A DNA stretch of 36,535 bases from JANNWF01 sp052390415. GTDB lineage: Bacteria; Pseudomonadota; Gammaproteobacteria; Xanthomonadales; Xanthomonadaceae. How positions within the stretch are numbered: the first letter of the stretch is position 1; each line of letters starts with the position of its first letter. The notes beneath the pieces were generated by a model, which saw only the letters and a list, made by a program, of their open reading frames with translations, was not told the DNA's origin and did no database searches. Below are positions 7,340 through 16,695 of this stretch, piece after piece. The translations under genes and the position numbers were made by a program. Location of the stretch: NCBI GenBank assembly GCA_052390415.1, contig JBQTGY010000108.1:1-36535 (forward strand). Direction: 5' to 3'.

Positions 7340-9660
7340 GTCAGCTCGACGCCCAATTGCCTGCCTTCACCGCGATTGTCCTGCACCAGCCCGAGAAAAT
7401 TGATCAGGTCGAAACGCGTGTTGCTGTAGCCGCGGTCGGTGAGGTTCTTGCCCCAGATCGCAGCGACCCAGGGGCCGGTCTGGTAGGCGAGGCGACCGTT
7501 CCACAGGGTGTAGCCGGCTTGTTTGGTGTACGGATTCTGGTTCTGGTCGAAAAAATACTCGGACTGATAATTGCCGTTCAACTGCATCAGCAGATCGCCA
7601 TCTGCAACTGACAGCCGATAGTCGACGAAGCTGTTGAGGTTCCATTTCGGCGTAAACGGCAGGCGGTTGCCGCGTACTACTTCGCCACCGGCAATCACGA
7701 ATTCTGCCAGTTCGGCCTTCGGCATCCAGCCGATGCCAAACCGGGTCTCCAGCGCCTGCGTCGGCCGCCAGGTCAGCTCCAACTCGCTGCCATACAGGGT
7801 CGACTCACCAACATTGTCGAGCAGTTGCAGAGGCGGCGCATTGGGCACGCTGGAAGGCGTGTTCATGAACACCTGCTGGTCCTGATAGTCATAGTAGAAA
7901 ATCGAGAACTGCAGGCCGGCATTGTGGGCGTTCCAATAGATATTGCCGCCGGCCTCGAAGGCATCCAGCGTTTCGCTGCCGTATTCGTTGCGCTGTGCTT
8001 CTTCGGCACTGAAGGCAATGGCGCCGTTGTAGCCACCGCTCTTGAAGCCGCGGGCGACGCTGATCCAGGTGTTGAAATCCTTTGACCAGCGGTGATTCAA
8101 GGCGACCTTGCCGGAGACGTTGTCATCCTTCAGGCGCCCGCCCACGTTCCATGCCGGAAATTCAGCGCCAATGTCATCGCCGACGGCAGTGGGCACATTG
8201 ACGGCGCCCAAGGCGCGATACTCGGTCTGCTCGCGGGTGTAACGCAAGCCCGTGGTGAGCACGGTATCGGCGCCCAGGGAAAGGTCGAGGTTGGCAAATG
8301 CCGCCTGCGATTCCGGGTCTATGGTGTTGTCGTAAAGAATCTTGACCGCGTTGCTGAACAACGCGGGCGACGCACGAAAATCGCGGAACAAGTCGATGAA
8401 AAAATCCTGCGTCAGCGATTCATCGGACGCGTAGACACCGCCGATGAAATAACCGCGATCAAACTCGCGGTGATAACGAATCTCCTGGGTGAACAACTCG
8501 GTGTCGACCTGCAACGAGCCTTCGGCAAATCGGGACGGACTCGCATCCGCATTGTAGAAATGCAGGCGTTCCAGCTGGTTCACGCTACTGACGGCGGCCA
8601 GATAGCTGTGCTCGTCCAAGCGGTAGATCAGATTGAGATCCGCGCCCCAACTCTTGGTGCGATGCGGACTGCCACCGTTGGTCTCACTATTGACCGCCAC
8701 GTCATCGAGGTCATTGCTGCCGACGTTGAAACCGAAAATGTCGGTGCACAGAGTGCTACCTGCATCACGCGGCGCGCACAACACGGCCGGTCGGCCGCTG
8801 GAAGGATCGGCCAACTGGCTGAAGACGCCAATATGGCGAACCGGCTTGGACACACCGCTCCAGTCTTCGACGTGCAGTTTTGCGAAAACTTCCACTGGCT
8901 CCCAATCGGCGAGTAACGACAAACGCGCTTCGGTCTGTCGCAGACCGGGGCGCGGCGCTGGCGCATGCAGGTTGTTGAGGTCGTAATCGTAACGTTGATC
9001 GTCCACGGCCAAGCGCATCGCCACCGCTTCATTGACCGGCAAATTGAAAGCACCGCCGAACGTCCTCTGCGCGTGCTCGCCGATGCCGGCACTGACATAA
9101 CCGCCAAATTGCTGCTCGGGCCGGCGCGTGTTGATCAACAATGCGCCGCCGGTGGTATTGCGACCGAACAAGGTCCCTTGAGGGCCACGCAAGACTTCGA
9201 CGGTATCGATATCGTAAAGATTGGTCAGGTGGAAATTGGCCGTGCCACCACCGACGTTGTCGACATAGACGCCAATCGGCGACGTGGTGGAGGTGTTGTA
9301 GTCGACGTTGCCGACACCGCGAATATTGATCGCCGGCGTCGTGCCGTCGGCGGTGTTCTTGGTGATGGTGACGTTGGCCGCTTGACCGTTCAGCTCGCTG
9401 GTGTCCTTGATGCCCTGCTGCTCCAGCGCGTCACCTTCCACGATGTGCAGGGACACCGGCACCTCGGCAGGCGCCTGCACGCGCTTCTGCGCGGTGACTT
9501 CAACGACATCGAAACGCTTGATGGTTTCGGCATCGGCGGGCGACGCGATTTCGTCGCAAGCGCCCACCGCGGGCAGCAGAGTTGCCAGCAAGGCAAGCCA
9601 GCAAGGCCGTCGCAGTCGAGCGGTGTTTATTAACTTTTCGCTATTTTTTCGGCGTTTCAT
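7327..9660 (-). CDS. TonB-dependent outer-membrane receptor
   Basis: This 777-residue outer-membrane transporter would take up an iron complex, cofactor or other nutrient using TonB energy. Visible in order: an N-terminal export signal (residues about 1-35), a TonB-box-like VVEVTAQKR, the plug domain with INIRGVG, PIGVYVDNV, DTVEVLRGPQGTLFGRNTTGGALLI, and a 22-strand-type barrel ending in the aromatic YRF typical of outer-membrane proteins. LPAVGAC near the cleavage region resembles a lipobox, but lipidation would be unusual for the family. Substrate cannot be told from sequence. It lies 29 bases downstream of the kinase-GGDEF gene and could be part of the same transcript. The stop overlaps a convergent gene by 13 bases. 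A weak ribosome site precedes the ATG. Confidence 0.92.
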   Translation of the reverse strand: MKRRKNSEKLINTARLRRPCWLALLATLLPAVGACDEIASPADAETIKRFDVVEVTAQKRVQAPAEVPVSLHIVEGDALEQQGIKDTSELNGQAANVTITKNTADGTTPAINIRGVGNVDYNTSTTSPIGVYVDNVGGGTANFHLTNLYDIDTVEVLRGPQGTLFGRNTTGGALLINTRRPEQQFGGYVSAGIGEHAQRTFGGAFNLPVNEAVAMRLAVDDQRYDYDLNNLHAPAPRPGLRQTEARLSLLADWEPVEVFAKLHVEDWSGVSKPVRHIGVFSQLADPSSGRPAVLCAPRDAGSTLCTDIFGFNVGSNDLDDVAVNSETNGGSPHRTKSWGADLNLIYRLDEHSYLAAVSSVNQLERLHFYNADASPSRFAEGSLQVDTELFTQEIRYHREFDRGYFIGGVYASDESLTQDFFIDLFRDFRASPALFSNAVKILYDNTIDPESQAAFANLDLSLGADTVLTTGLRYTREQTEYRALGAVNVPTAVGDDIGAEFPAWNVGGRLKDDNVSGKVALNHRWSKDFNTWISVARGFKSGGYNGAIAFSAEEAQRNEYGSETLDAFEAGGNIYWNAHNAGLQFSIFYYDYQDQQVFMNTPSSVPNAPPLQLLDNVGESTLYGSELELTWRPTQALETRFGIGWMPKAELAEFVIAGGEVVRGNRLPFTPKWNLNSFVDYRLSVADGDLLMQLNGNYQSEYFFDQNQNPYTKQAGYTLWNGRLAYQTGPWVAAIWGKNLTDRGYSNTRFDLINFLGLVQDNRGEGRQLGVELTYRF

Positions 9661-9689
9661 CCGCCGATGATACGACTACTGCAGGGTTT

Positions 9690-12600
9690 CTATTGTTGCG
9701 TTTCGTAATGGCAATATTGGGCGCGTCCCTGCCTCTTGGCGCGGTACAGGGCTTGGTCGGCTTGCGAAATCAGGTCGGTGATCGAGTTGTCGTCAGTGAT
9801 CGGCATGGTGCAAATCCCGATACTCAAGCTGATCGTGTCGCCCACCGGTGAATTCGCGTGCGGTATGCGCTTGGCAGCCAGATTGCGCAGGCAAGACTCC
9901 GCCACGCGTTCTGCCGCATCGGCTTCGGTATCGGGCAAAAGAATGGCGAATTCCTCGCCACCATAGCGCGCCACCACGTCAGTCGCCCGACTCGCGACCT
10001 GTTGCAACGATTGCGCCACGGTGGTGATGCAGCCGTCACCCTGCAGATGGCCGTAGTGATCGTTGTATTGCTTGAAATGATCGATATCGAGCATCAGCAG
10101 CGACATCGGCTGGCCGCTGCGCAATCCGCGCCGCCATTCCGCCGTCAATCGTTCATCGAAGAAACGTCGATTGGCGATGCCGGTGAGGCCGTCCTTCAGG
10201 CTCATCTGACGCAGCTCTTCGGTGCGCTGCGAGACTTTCTCTTCCAGGCTTTCATATAACCTGGCGTTGACCAGCGAGATGGCCGCCTGGGCACTGAGCA
10301 ATTCCAGGGTTTGTTGTTGCCGCGCGGTAAACGCGTTTTCCAGCAGGCTGTTTTCCAGATAGATGAGGGCGACGAGCTTGCCCTGGGTGACCACCGGCAG
10401 ACAGATCACCGACTTCGGCTGCCGTGCCTGCAGATATTGGCTGTTGGAAAAGCGCTCGTCGGCGGCGGGATCGTTCAACACCAGCGTGGTGCGAGTGAGC
10501 CGCACGTATTCGATCAGAGCGTTCGGCAAGCGCGGTTTTGCATCGGCCGAATACTCGGACAAGCGCTTGCTGATGCGTTGGCTGTCTACCCGACGGCCAT
10601 CGACCAAACCACCTTCGGCCTCGACGATCAACTGTTCGTCATCGTGCAAGACGATGGCACCGCGTTCAGCGCCGGCGTTCTCCAACAACACCGCCAACAT
10701 TTTTTGCAACAGCGAGTCGAGCTGGATTTCCTTGGCCAGCAATTGACTCGCTTTCAGCAGGGAATGCAGATCAAGCAGACCCGTTTGCTCCGACACGTTG
10801 CGAAAGGTGGAGGTCTTTGCCGCTGCCGGCTGCCGATATTCCAGCAAGCGGAACGTGGTGTCCTGCCATTGCGCTTCCAGCCGCCTGCACTTGGCCACAG
10901 CGCCCCAGCGCTGGTAGTGGAAGTAGGCGTCGCGGATGAAATGATTGGCCAACTGACGCTGGTTCTGGTCCAGCCAGAAGCCGGCATAGAGTTCACTCGC
11001 CAGCGCTTCGGAGGCCGGGTAATTGGCTTCCTTGGCTTCATCCAGGGCTTGCGCATACAAGTCCATTGCCGCCCGCCCATCGCCGCGCGCGCGCGCGTCC
11101 TCGGCTGCCAGCAACAAATAGCGATGGCGAAAATTCTCTTTGCAGCCCTGCGACCACTGCTCGAAGCGGGCGAGATACGGCTGCGCCGCCGCCTGCTGCT
11201 GGGCAAAGGCGTCTGCATCGGCAAACTCCGGCCGTAACAATCCCAAGGCGGTGTAGAAGTTTGCTTCAACCCAAGACGGACCATCGGGCAAACACTGTCC
11301 GACGATGGCGAGTTTGGCCGAAAACTGCTGCCACAGCTCTCGGTCCCCCAGCAGATAGGCGTGACGAATCATCGCGCTGGTGTACAGCGCCAGCGGAATA
11401 CTCGGGGTTGCGTAATCGCCATCGAAATAGGCGCTGGCGCTGCACTCAGGCGTATCAAAGCTCAGCGGATGCAGCGACTTTCCGGCCAAGGCTTGTGCCG
11501 GCAGCAAGACACCGTAACGGAGCATGGCTTCGGTGTTCGGTTGGCGACTGCGTTGCAAAAACTTCAAGCCGCGTTCGCATTCGCTCTCCAGTTCCTCCAA
11601 GGCAACGCCTTGCACGAACTTGTTGACCGAACGCAGCAGCGCGCAAAAACCCGCCGACAGCGGATTGATCCCTGCGTGACCCAGTTCAAGGCCTGCTTGC
11701 AGATAGCCGAAGGTATTGCTGAGCGGCTCGCCCCAATGTTGGTAGAACGCCGGGTAGTACTGATAGACGGTCAGGCGGAAATAGGTGTTGTTGCGCTGTT
11801 CGGCCATGCTCATGGCTAGCTGGCCCATGCGGTAACAGGCGGGATAGGGCTTGCCCGTCACCGACATTGCAGTCATGTAGGCGATGTAACCGACACAGCT
11901 GAGGTCGCACTGGCCGTGGGCCAAACTACGCTGGACCATACGGCATGCATCCACCACAAACGCCGAAAAACGTCCCGTCTGATAGGTGGAATAGCTCAGC
12001 GCGAAGTAGATGCGCATTTCCAGCAATACCTCGGGCGAGGTCATTTCCTCTGCCCGCAGCAATTGGGCGTGTTCGACCTGCGCCAACATCTGCTCGGTAC
12101 GTTCAAACTCAAGCGGAAACTGTTCGCCCGCCTCGGCTTCGGTGGCCGGAAATGCGCCGCCCAACAAGTCCAATGCGAATAACAACACCGCATAGGACTC
12201 AGTAAACCGACCTTGAATATGGAACTGGTCGACCTGAACCAGACACAGAGTGACCTTCGCGATGACATCGCTGGAAGCGGCAATGCCTTCGGGATACAAC
12301 CGCTCGGCCTGCTCGAAATTGCCTGCCAGATATTCGGCTTCGGCGAGTTCACGGTAGATCAGCAAGGTCTGCGCGGTTTGCGTCAGCCATGCATCCGGCG
12401 GGAGCAGCGCCTTCGCCTGCCGCAACAAACTGACCGCAGCCGGCAATGCCGAAGCGCCCTTGGCGCGCATGCCACCGCGAATGTTCAGCTCCAGCAAGCG
12501 CGCGCGCTCAGTCGCATCGGTGATCAACGCCACCGCCGGATTGAGATGATCAAGAATGGTGAACAGTCGCTCGTCGAGTTCAGCCGCCGAGCTGCTGGCC

Positions 12601-14717
12601 AACAACAGGCGTCCGCTGCGCAACTGCATGACGGCGCGCTCGCCGTCGGCGATCAGACCATATGCGGCTTGTTGCACCCGATCATGCAGAAAGCGATATC
12701 GAGAGGCTTGCAGTTTTTCTTCGTTCTGGGTGAATTTGTAGTCTTCGGAAAGCGGCAACAACATGCCGGCTTCCAACGCTGGCCACAACATCGCGGCGGT
12801 CTGGCCAGCATCGTTGCCACCGACCGCCATCAACTGCCGCATGTCGAAACTATCGCCCAAATGCGCGGCCAGGCTGATCAGGCGCTGGGTGTCAGCATGC
12901 AGCGTGCGCAGCTTTTCCAACATCAACTCGACGACGTTATCGGTCATCCCGCGTTGGCGAATCTGGATGATGTTCCAGCGCCAGGCGCCTTCGCTGCGGA
13001 CGTAATGGATCTCGCCACTCTGTTGCAGGGTGCTTAGAAATTGGCCAAGGAAAAACGGATTGCCTTGGGTCTTTTCCAGACACAGATTGGCCAGTGGCGC
13101 GACCTCGCTGGTGTTGCTGTGCAGGGTGTCGGCGACCAACTGACTGACGTGCGCGATTTCCAGGTTGCGCAACCACACATGCTCCACCGGCCCCTGAACT
13201 CGCTCCAGCGCCTTGACCATCAGGCTCAAGGGATGTGCATCGTCGACTTCGTTGTCGCGATAGGCGCCGATGATCAAGGTGCACAAGCCGGTGTCTTCGC
13301 TCAGCAAATGCTCGATCAGCTTCAGGGTCGGCGCATCAGCCCACTGCAAATCATCCAGAAACAGCACGAGAGGGTGCGCGCTGGATGACAGCGCACGCAC
13401 AAACTGGGTGAATGCGATCTGGAAACGGTTCTCGTTTTCGGCGGGTGGCAACACCGGCAATGGGGGCGGCGCTCCGATCAACAGGGTCAGGTTGGGGATC
13501 AGATCGCTGATGACCGCCGCGTTTGCGCCCAACGCACCCAGCAACTGCGCCTTCCAATACTGGCGCCGCTGCTCGCCTTCCACCGCCAACTGGCGCAACA
13601 GTTGGGAAAAGGCCTGAGTCAGCGCCGAGTAGGGTTGATTGCGGCTGTACTGGTCGCACTTGCCGCGCAAGAAATAGCCGCGTTTGGCGACGATGGGCCG
13701 ATGCAGCTCATTGACCAGTGCCGTCTTGCCGATGCCCGAATAACCACTGATCAGCAGCAGCTCGGCTCGCCCATTGCTGACCCGCTCAAATGCGGCCCCA
13801 ATCGCGTCGATCTCTGCTTCACGGCCATACAGCCGATTGGCGATGCAGAAGCGCTCCGGAATGTCCGTGGTCGCCAGTTGAATAGGCTCGATACGGCGAT
13901 AACGGTTCCATTGCTGCAGGCAATTGCCCAGATCGGTGTGCAGCCCGAAACTGCTCTGGTAGCGATCATCCGGCGACTTCGCCAGCAGCTTCTGCACGAT
14001 GTTCGAGATCGGCTCCGGAATCGCCGGATTCACGAAATGCAGGGGCGACGGCATGATCGCGATCTGCGCGTGCAACAAGGTCATCGGGTCGTCGGACTGG
14101 AACGGCGTGCGTCCACAGAACAACTCGTACAAGGTCACCCCCAGCGAATACAGATCGCTGCGGTAGTCGACCTCAAGATTGGTGCGCCCGGTTTGTTCCG
14201 GCGACATGTACTCCAGCGTCCCGCGCAGCAGGTGCTCCTGGCCGGGTCGTTGGGCGTGGCTCAGGCGTGTCGAAAGGCCAAAGTCGCAGAGCTTGAGCTT
14301 GAGCCCGGCGACGTCGACCAGTACGTTCTTGGACGAGATGTCGCCGTGTATCAATTGGTGCTGATGCACCGCACTGATCGCCGAGGTCAGCTGCATCGCC
14401 AGCTGCAAGCGATCCGCCAACTCGAACTGCTGGCGATCAGCCAGCTGCGACAGATTGGCCGAGCCAAAGTCTTCCAGCACCAGCACCAGCCCATGATCCA
14501 CCTGGGCCAGCGCCAGCGATTGGATCACCCACTCGGATTGAATGGACTGCAACACCGCATGTTCGTGCTGCCAGCGCGCGCACAGATCCAGCGAAGGATG
14601 GCGACTGTTCTGGTACTTGAGGACGACGCGCTCGCCAAGATCGGATTCGGCACGCGCCACGACGGTCTCATCGACCGCATAGATCACTTCCTTGATGGTG
14701 TAACCAGCCAGTCTCAT
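9690..14717 (-). CDS. Ser/Thr kinase - AAA ATPase - TPR-like - GAF - GGDEF multidomain signalling protein
   Basis: This 1675-residue cytoplasmic protein joins a kinase to a diguanylate cyclase. Residues 1-270 are a Ser/Thr kinase: Lys34 (VVLK), HGD at 124-126 with Asn131 (HGD replaces the usual HRD), DFG at 145-147, and SPEQ. Residues about 295-640 are a STAND-like ATPase with Walker A GYSGIGKT (325-332) and Walker B LVLFLDD (450-456). A long helical TPR-like region follows to about 1290, then a GAF domain (about 1325-1480), a short coiled coil, and a GGDEF domain. The cyclase looks active: GGEEF at 1586-1590, LKDGLTGIANRR at its start, and an RATD inhibitory site (Arg1577, Asp1580) five residues before GGEEF. 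It should make cyclic di-GMP with product feedback. There is no signal peptide or membrane segment. It follows folA by 29 bases. No clear Shine-Dalgarno is seen, and the start codon lies in a small hairpin. Confidence 0.93.
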   Translation of the reverse strand: MRLAGYTIKEVIYAVDETVVARAESDLGERVVLKYQNSRHPSLDLCARWQHEHAVLQSIQSEWVIQSLALAQVDHGLVLVLEDFGSANLSQLADRQQFELADRLQLAMQLTSAISAVHQHQLIHGDISSKNVLVDVAGLKLKLCDFGLSTRLSHAQRPGQEHLLRGTLEYMSPEQTGRTNLEVDYRSDLYSLGVTLYELFCGRTPFQSDDPMTLLHAQIAIMPSPLHFVNPAIPEPISNIVQKLLAKSPDDRYQSSFGLHTDLGNCLQQWNRYRRIEPIQLATTDIPERFCIANRLYGREAEIDAIGAAFERVSNGRAELLLISGYSGIGKTALVNELHRPIVAKRGYFLRGKCDQYSRNQPYSALTQAFSQLLRQLAVEGEQRRQYWKAQLLGALGANAAVISDLIPNLTLLIGAPPPLPVLPPAENENRFQIAFTQFVRALSSSAHPLVLFLDDLQWADAPTLKLIEHLLSEDTGLCTLIIGAYRDNEVDDAHPLSLMVKALERVQGPVEHVWLRNLEIAHVSQLVADTLHSNTSEVAPLANLCLEKTQGNPFFLGQFLSTLQQSGEIHYVRSEGAWRWNIIQIRQRGMTDNVVELMLEKLRTLHADTQRLISLAAHLGDSFDMRQLMAVGGNDAGQTAAMLWPALEAGMLLPLSEDYKFTQNEEKLQASRYRFLHDRVQQAAYGLIADGERAVMQLRSGRLLLASSSAAELDERLFTILDHLNPAVALITDATERARLLELNIRGGMRAKGASALPAAVSLLRQAKALLPPDAWLTQTAQTLLIYRELAEAEYLAGNFEQAERLYPEGIAASSDVIAKVTLCLVQVDQFHIQGRFTESYAVLLFALDLLGGAFPATEAEAGEQFPLEFERTEQMLAQVEHAQLLRAEEMTSPEVLLEMRIYFALSYSTYQTGRFSAFVVDACRMVQRSLAHGQCDLSCVGYIAYMTAMSVTGKPYPACYRMGQLAMSMAEQRNNTYFRLTVYQYYPAFYQHWGEPLSNTFGYLQAGLELGHAGINPLSAGFCALLRSVNKFVQGVALEELESECERGLKFLQRSRQPNTEAMLRYGVLLPAQALAGKSLHPLSFDTPECSASAYFDGDYATPSIPLALYTSAMIRHAYLLGDRELWQQFSAKLAIVGQCLPDGPSWVEANFYTALGLLRPEFADADAFAQQQAAAQPYLARFEQWSQGCKENFRHRYLLLAAEDARARGDGRAAMDLYAQALDEAKEANYPASEALASELYAGFWLDQNQRQLANHFIRDAYFHYQRWGAVAKCRRLEAQWQDTTFRLLEYRQPAAAKTSTFRNVSEQTGLLDLHSLLKASQLLAKEIQLDSLLQKMLAVLLENAGAERGAIVLHDDEQLIVEAEGGLVDGRRVDSQRISKRLSEYSADAKPRLPNALIEYVRLTRTTLVLNDPAADERFSNSQYLQARQPKSVICLPVVTQGKLVALIYLENSLLENAFTARQQQTLELLSAQAAISLVNARLYESLEEKVSQRTEELRQMSLKDGLTGIANRRFFDERLTAEWRRGLRSGQPMSLLMLDIDHFKQYNDHYGHLQGDGCITTVAQSLQQVASRATDVVARYGGEEFAILLPDTEADAAERVAESCLRNLAAKRIPHANSPVGDTISLSIGICTMPITDDNSITDLISQADQALYRAKRQGRAQYCHYETQQ

Positions 14718-14723
14718 GGCTGG
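14704..14723 (-). promoter_or_regulatory. Small hairpin with the start codon of the kinase-GGDEF gene in its loop
   Basis: On the minus strand CCAGCC and GGCTGG pair perfectly around the eight-base loop ATGAGACT, whose first three bases are the start codon. No good Shine-Dalgarno precedes it. Initiation may be inefficient or regulated. Six base pairs can occur by chance, so this is only a suggestion. Confidence 0.3.
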
Positions 14724-14746
14724 ATTCTAGTCGATCAAACCAGGCA

Positions 14747-15244
14747 CTACCGGTTTGTCCGTCGGTAATCGACAAAGCGAAATGCGTGCGGATGACGGCT
14801 ATCGGCGGGATGCTCGACGCTTGCCTCGATTTGCCACTGCGAAGCCTCGAAGTCCGGAAAAAATGCGTCTGCCCCTTCCACCATGGTGTCAACGTGGGTG
14901 AGATACATGTGCTCGGCGTATTGAAGACACACCGTATAGATCTCGCCACCACCGATCACGAACAAGGTCTGTGCATCGCCGCATGCAGACCGTGCTTCGT
15001 CCAAGCTGCCGACGACCTGCATGCCGGACACGGGAGTGATTGCTTGCCTGGTCAACACAAGATTGAGTCGGCCAGGCAAAACACGACCGAGCGACTGCGC
15101 GGTCTTGCGCCCCATCAAGATCGGGTGGCCCAGGGTGAGCGCCTTGAATCGCTTGAGGTCATCGGGCAAATGCCACGGCATCGAGTTATCCCGCCCAATG
15201 GCGCGGTGACAATCCAAGGCAGCGATGAGGACGATGGCCGTCAC
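14747..15244 (-). CDS. folA: Dihydrofolate reductase
   Basis: The 165-residue enzyme reduces dihydrofolate to tetrahydrofolate with NADPH and so regenerates the cofactor consumed by the thymidylate synthase encoded just upstream. Family features: IAALDCHRAIGRDNSMPWHLPDDLKRF at residues 7-33 with the catalytic acidic residue in DDLKRF, MGRKTAQSLGR, LPGRLNLVLTR and VIGGGEIY. I use the GTG at 15244, one base after the thyA stop (TGA-A-GTG), because it gives the normal N-terminus VTAIVLIAALD; there is no ATG nearby in frame, and the open frame upstream is only thyA in another register. The tight spacing implies coupling to thyA. A multidomain kinase gene follows after 29 bases. Confidence 0.96.
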   Translation of the reverse strand: MTAIVLIAALDCHRAIGRDNSMPWHLPDDLKRFKALTLGHPILMGRKTAQSLGRVLPGRLNLVLTRQAITPVSGMQVVGSLDEARSACGDAQTLFVIGGGEIYTVCLQYAEHMYLTHVDTMVEGADAFFPDFEASQWQIEASVEHPADSRHPHAFRFVDYRRTNR

Positions 15245-15245
15245 T

Positions 15246-16040
15246 TCAAACGGCCACCGGCGCTTTGATTGGCGGATGCGGTAGGTAGTCCTGCACCTCG
15301 ATGTCCTCAATGCGGAAGGCGAACAAGTCGCTGACTTCTGGATTGAGAACGAGCTTCGGCAGCGCGCGCGGCTCACGCTGCAATTGTGTGCGCGCCTGTT
15401 CGAAGTGATTCGAATACAGGTGCGCATCACCCAAGGTGTGCACAAAATCGCCGACCGCCAGGTTCGATACCTGCGCGACCATGTGCGTAAGCAAGGCGTA
15501 ACTCGCGATATTGAAGGGCACACCAAGAAAAATGTCCGCCGAGCGCTGATACAGCTGGCAACTGAGCTTGCCGTTGGCGACGTAGAACTGGAACAGCGCG
15601 TGGCAAGGCATCAGGGCCATGCGCTCCAGCTCGCCCACGTTCCAGGCCGAGATCAGCAGTCGACGCGAGTCAGGATTGCGCTTGATCTCGTCCAGCAGCC
15701 AGCGGATCTGATCGATCTCGCGACCATCCGCTGTGCCCCAGGAGCGCCATTGGCGACCGTAAACCGGGCCCAGCTCACCGTTCTCATCAGCCCACTCGTC
15801 CCAGATGCTGACACCGTGTTGATGCAAGTAGGCGGTGTTGGTGTCGCCGCGCAGGAACCACAGCAACTCGTGGATGATCGAGCGTAGATGCAGCTTTTTG
15901 GTGGTGACCAAGGGAAAACCCGCCGCCAGATCGAAGCGCATTTGCCAACCGAACACCGAGCGGGTACCGGTGCCGGTGCGATCTGCTTTCTCGGTACCGT
16001 GATCGAGCACATGGCGGAGCAAGTCGAGGTACGCGCGCAT
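15246..16040 (-). CDS. thyA: Thymidylate synthase
   Basis: The enzyme methylates dUMP to dTMP using methylene-tetrahydrofolate. It has 264 residues, the same length as E. coli ThyA, with the catalytic Cys146 in MALMPCHALFQF at the equivalent position. Other motifs: RTGTGTRSVFG, FPLVTTKKLH, HELLWFLRGDTN, GPVYGRQWR, RRLLISAWNV, CQLYQRSAD and GDAHLYSNH. The ATG at 16040 shares one base with the TGA stop of the vapC-like gene upstream (TGATG), so translation is probably coupled to the toxin gene. No Shine-Dalgarno stronger than the coupling context was noted. folA follows one base after the stop. Confidence 0.98.
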   Translation of the reverse strand: MRAYLDLLRHVLDHGTEKADRTGTGTRSVFGWQMRFDLAAGFPLVTTKKLHLRSIIHELLWFLRGDTNTAYLHQHGVSIWDEWADENGELGPVYGRQWRSWGTADGREIDQIRWLLDEIKRNPDSRRLLISAWNVGELERMALMPCHALFQFYVANGKLSCQLYQRSADIFLGVPFNIASYALLTHMVAQVSNLAVGDFVHTLGDAHLYSNHFEQARTQLQREPRALPKLVLNPEVSDLFAFRIEDIEVQDYLPHPPIKAPVAV

Positions 16041-16426
16041 CAGATCAAGCGGACATGATCGCCGTATTTGGCGAGGGTGGTATCGCGAGTCAGCAATGTC
16101 ATTGGCTCTGAGCGCGCTTGAGCGACCAGCATGCGGCCAAACGGGTCGCGGTGGATGGGGGGCAATTCCAGCACTGCGACGGCGTGCTGCGAGGTGATGT
16201 CCAGCTGCAAGAATCCCGCTTGCCTTGCACCGACCACGATCGCTTTTGGCGGGGGCGGCATGTCGGACCGACCGGTCGAAGATTTGATCGCGATCTCCCA
16301 AATGCTGGCCACGCTGAAATACACACTATGGCTTGCGTCTTCGATTTGCTGCTTGGCTTGCTCTGAAAGACGGGCAGGATCCAACAGCGCCCACAGCAGC
16401 ACCTGGGTATCGAGCAAAAGGTTCAT
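16040..16426 (-). CDS. vapC: PIN-domain toxin, VapC type
   Basis: This 128-residue PIN-domain ribonuclease is the likely toxin of a type II toxin-antitoxin pair; VapC proteins usually cut tRNA or rRNA. The four acidic positions expected to bind Mg2+ are present: Asp6 (NLLLDTQVLLWAL), Glu44 (SIWEIAIKSS), Asp94 (IHRDPFGRML) and Asp115 (LLTRDTTL). It therefore looks active. Its start overlaps the antitoxin stop (ATGA) and its stop overlaps the thyA start (TGATG). The symbol is used for the family; the exact subgroup is not established. Confidence 0.92.
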   Translation of the reverse strand: MNLLLDTQVLLWALLDPARLSEQAKQQIEDASHSVYFSVASIWEIAIKSSTGRSDMPPPPKAIVVGARQAGFLQLDITSQHAVAVLELPPIHRDPFGRMLVAQARSEPMTLLTRDTTLAKYGDHVRLI

Positions 16427-16674
16427 TTGGGGAAAATGTCGCCCTTTTCAAAGAGATCAATGATTTCCTCGGACGTCGGTTCCTCCAACCAGTCAGGCAA
16501 AACCCATTGTCCAGCCATTGCGCCCAGTCGACGTTTCTCCATTGGCTTGACGCCCACCAGACGTGCCACCGGCTTGCCCGCACGGGCGATGGTGACTTCT
16601 TCACCACGCTCAACGCGTGCAAGCAGCTGCGAGAGCTGGGTTTTTGCCTCATGGACATTGACGGTGGCGGACAT
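16423..16674 (-). CDS. vapB: Phd/YefM-like antitoxin partner of the PIN toxin
   Basis: The 83-residue protein has the Phd/YefM antitoxin N-terminus: SATVNVHEAKTQLSQLLARVERGEEVTIARAGKPVARLVGV. This part dimerises and binds DNA in relatives, while the acidic C-terminal tail (EEPTSEEIIDLFEKGD) would wrap the toxin. I start at the ATG at 16674; a GTG at 16686 in frame would add four residues. The stop overlaps the toxin ATG by four bases. A promoter with a palindrome at its -10 lies directly upstream, consistent with autoregulation. Antitoxins of this fold paired with PIN toxins are often labelled VapB or Phd; the symbol is by partner. Confidence 0.88.
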   Translation of the reverse strand: MSATVNVHEAKTQLSQLLARVERGEEVTIARAGKPVARLVGVKPMEKRRLGAMAGQWVLPDWLEEPTSEEIIDLFEKGDIFPK

Positions 16675-16695
16675 GGTCAGGCTCACTTAGTCGAG

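Noticed and set aside
13602..14768. Long plus-strand frame opposite the kinase-GGDEF gene
   Set aside because: It is antisense to a protein with clear kinase and ATPase motifs and has no recognisable domain.
15245..15526. N-terminal extension of folA
   Set aside because: It lies within thyA in another frame; the GTG at 15244 gives the normal DHFR start.
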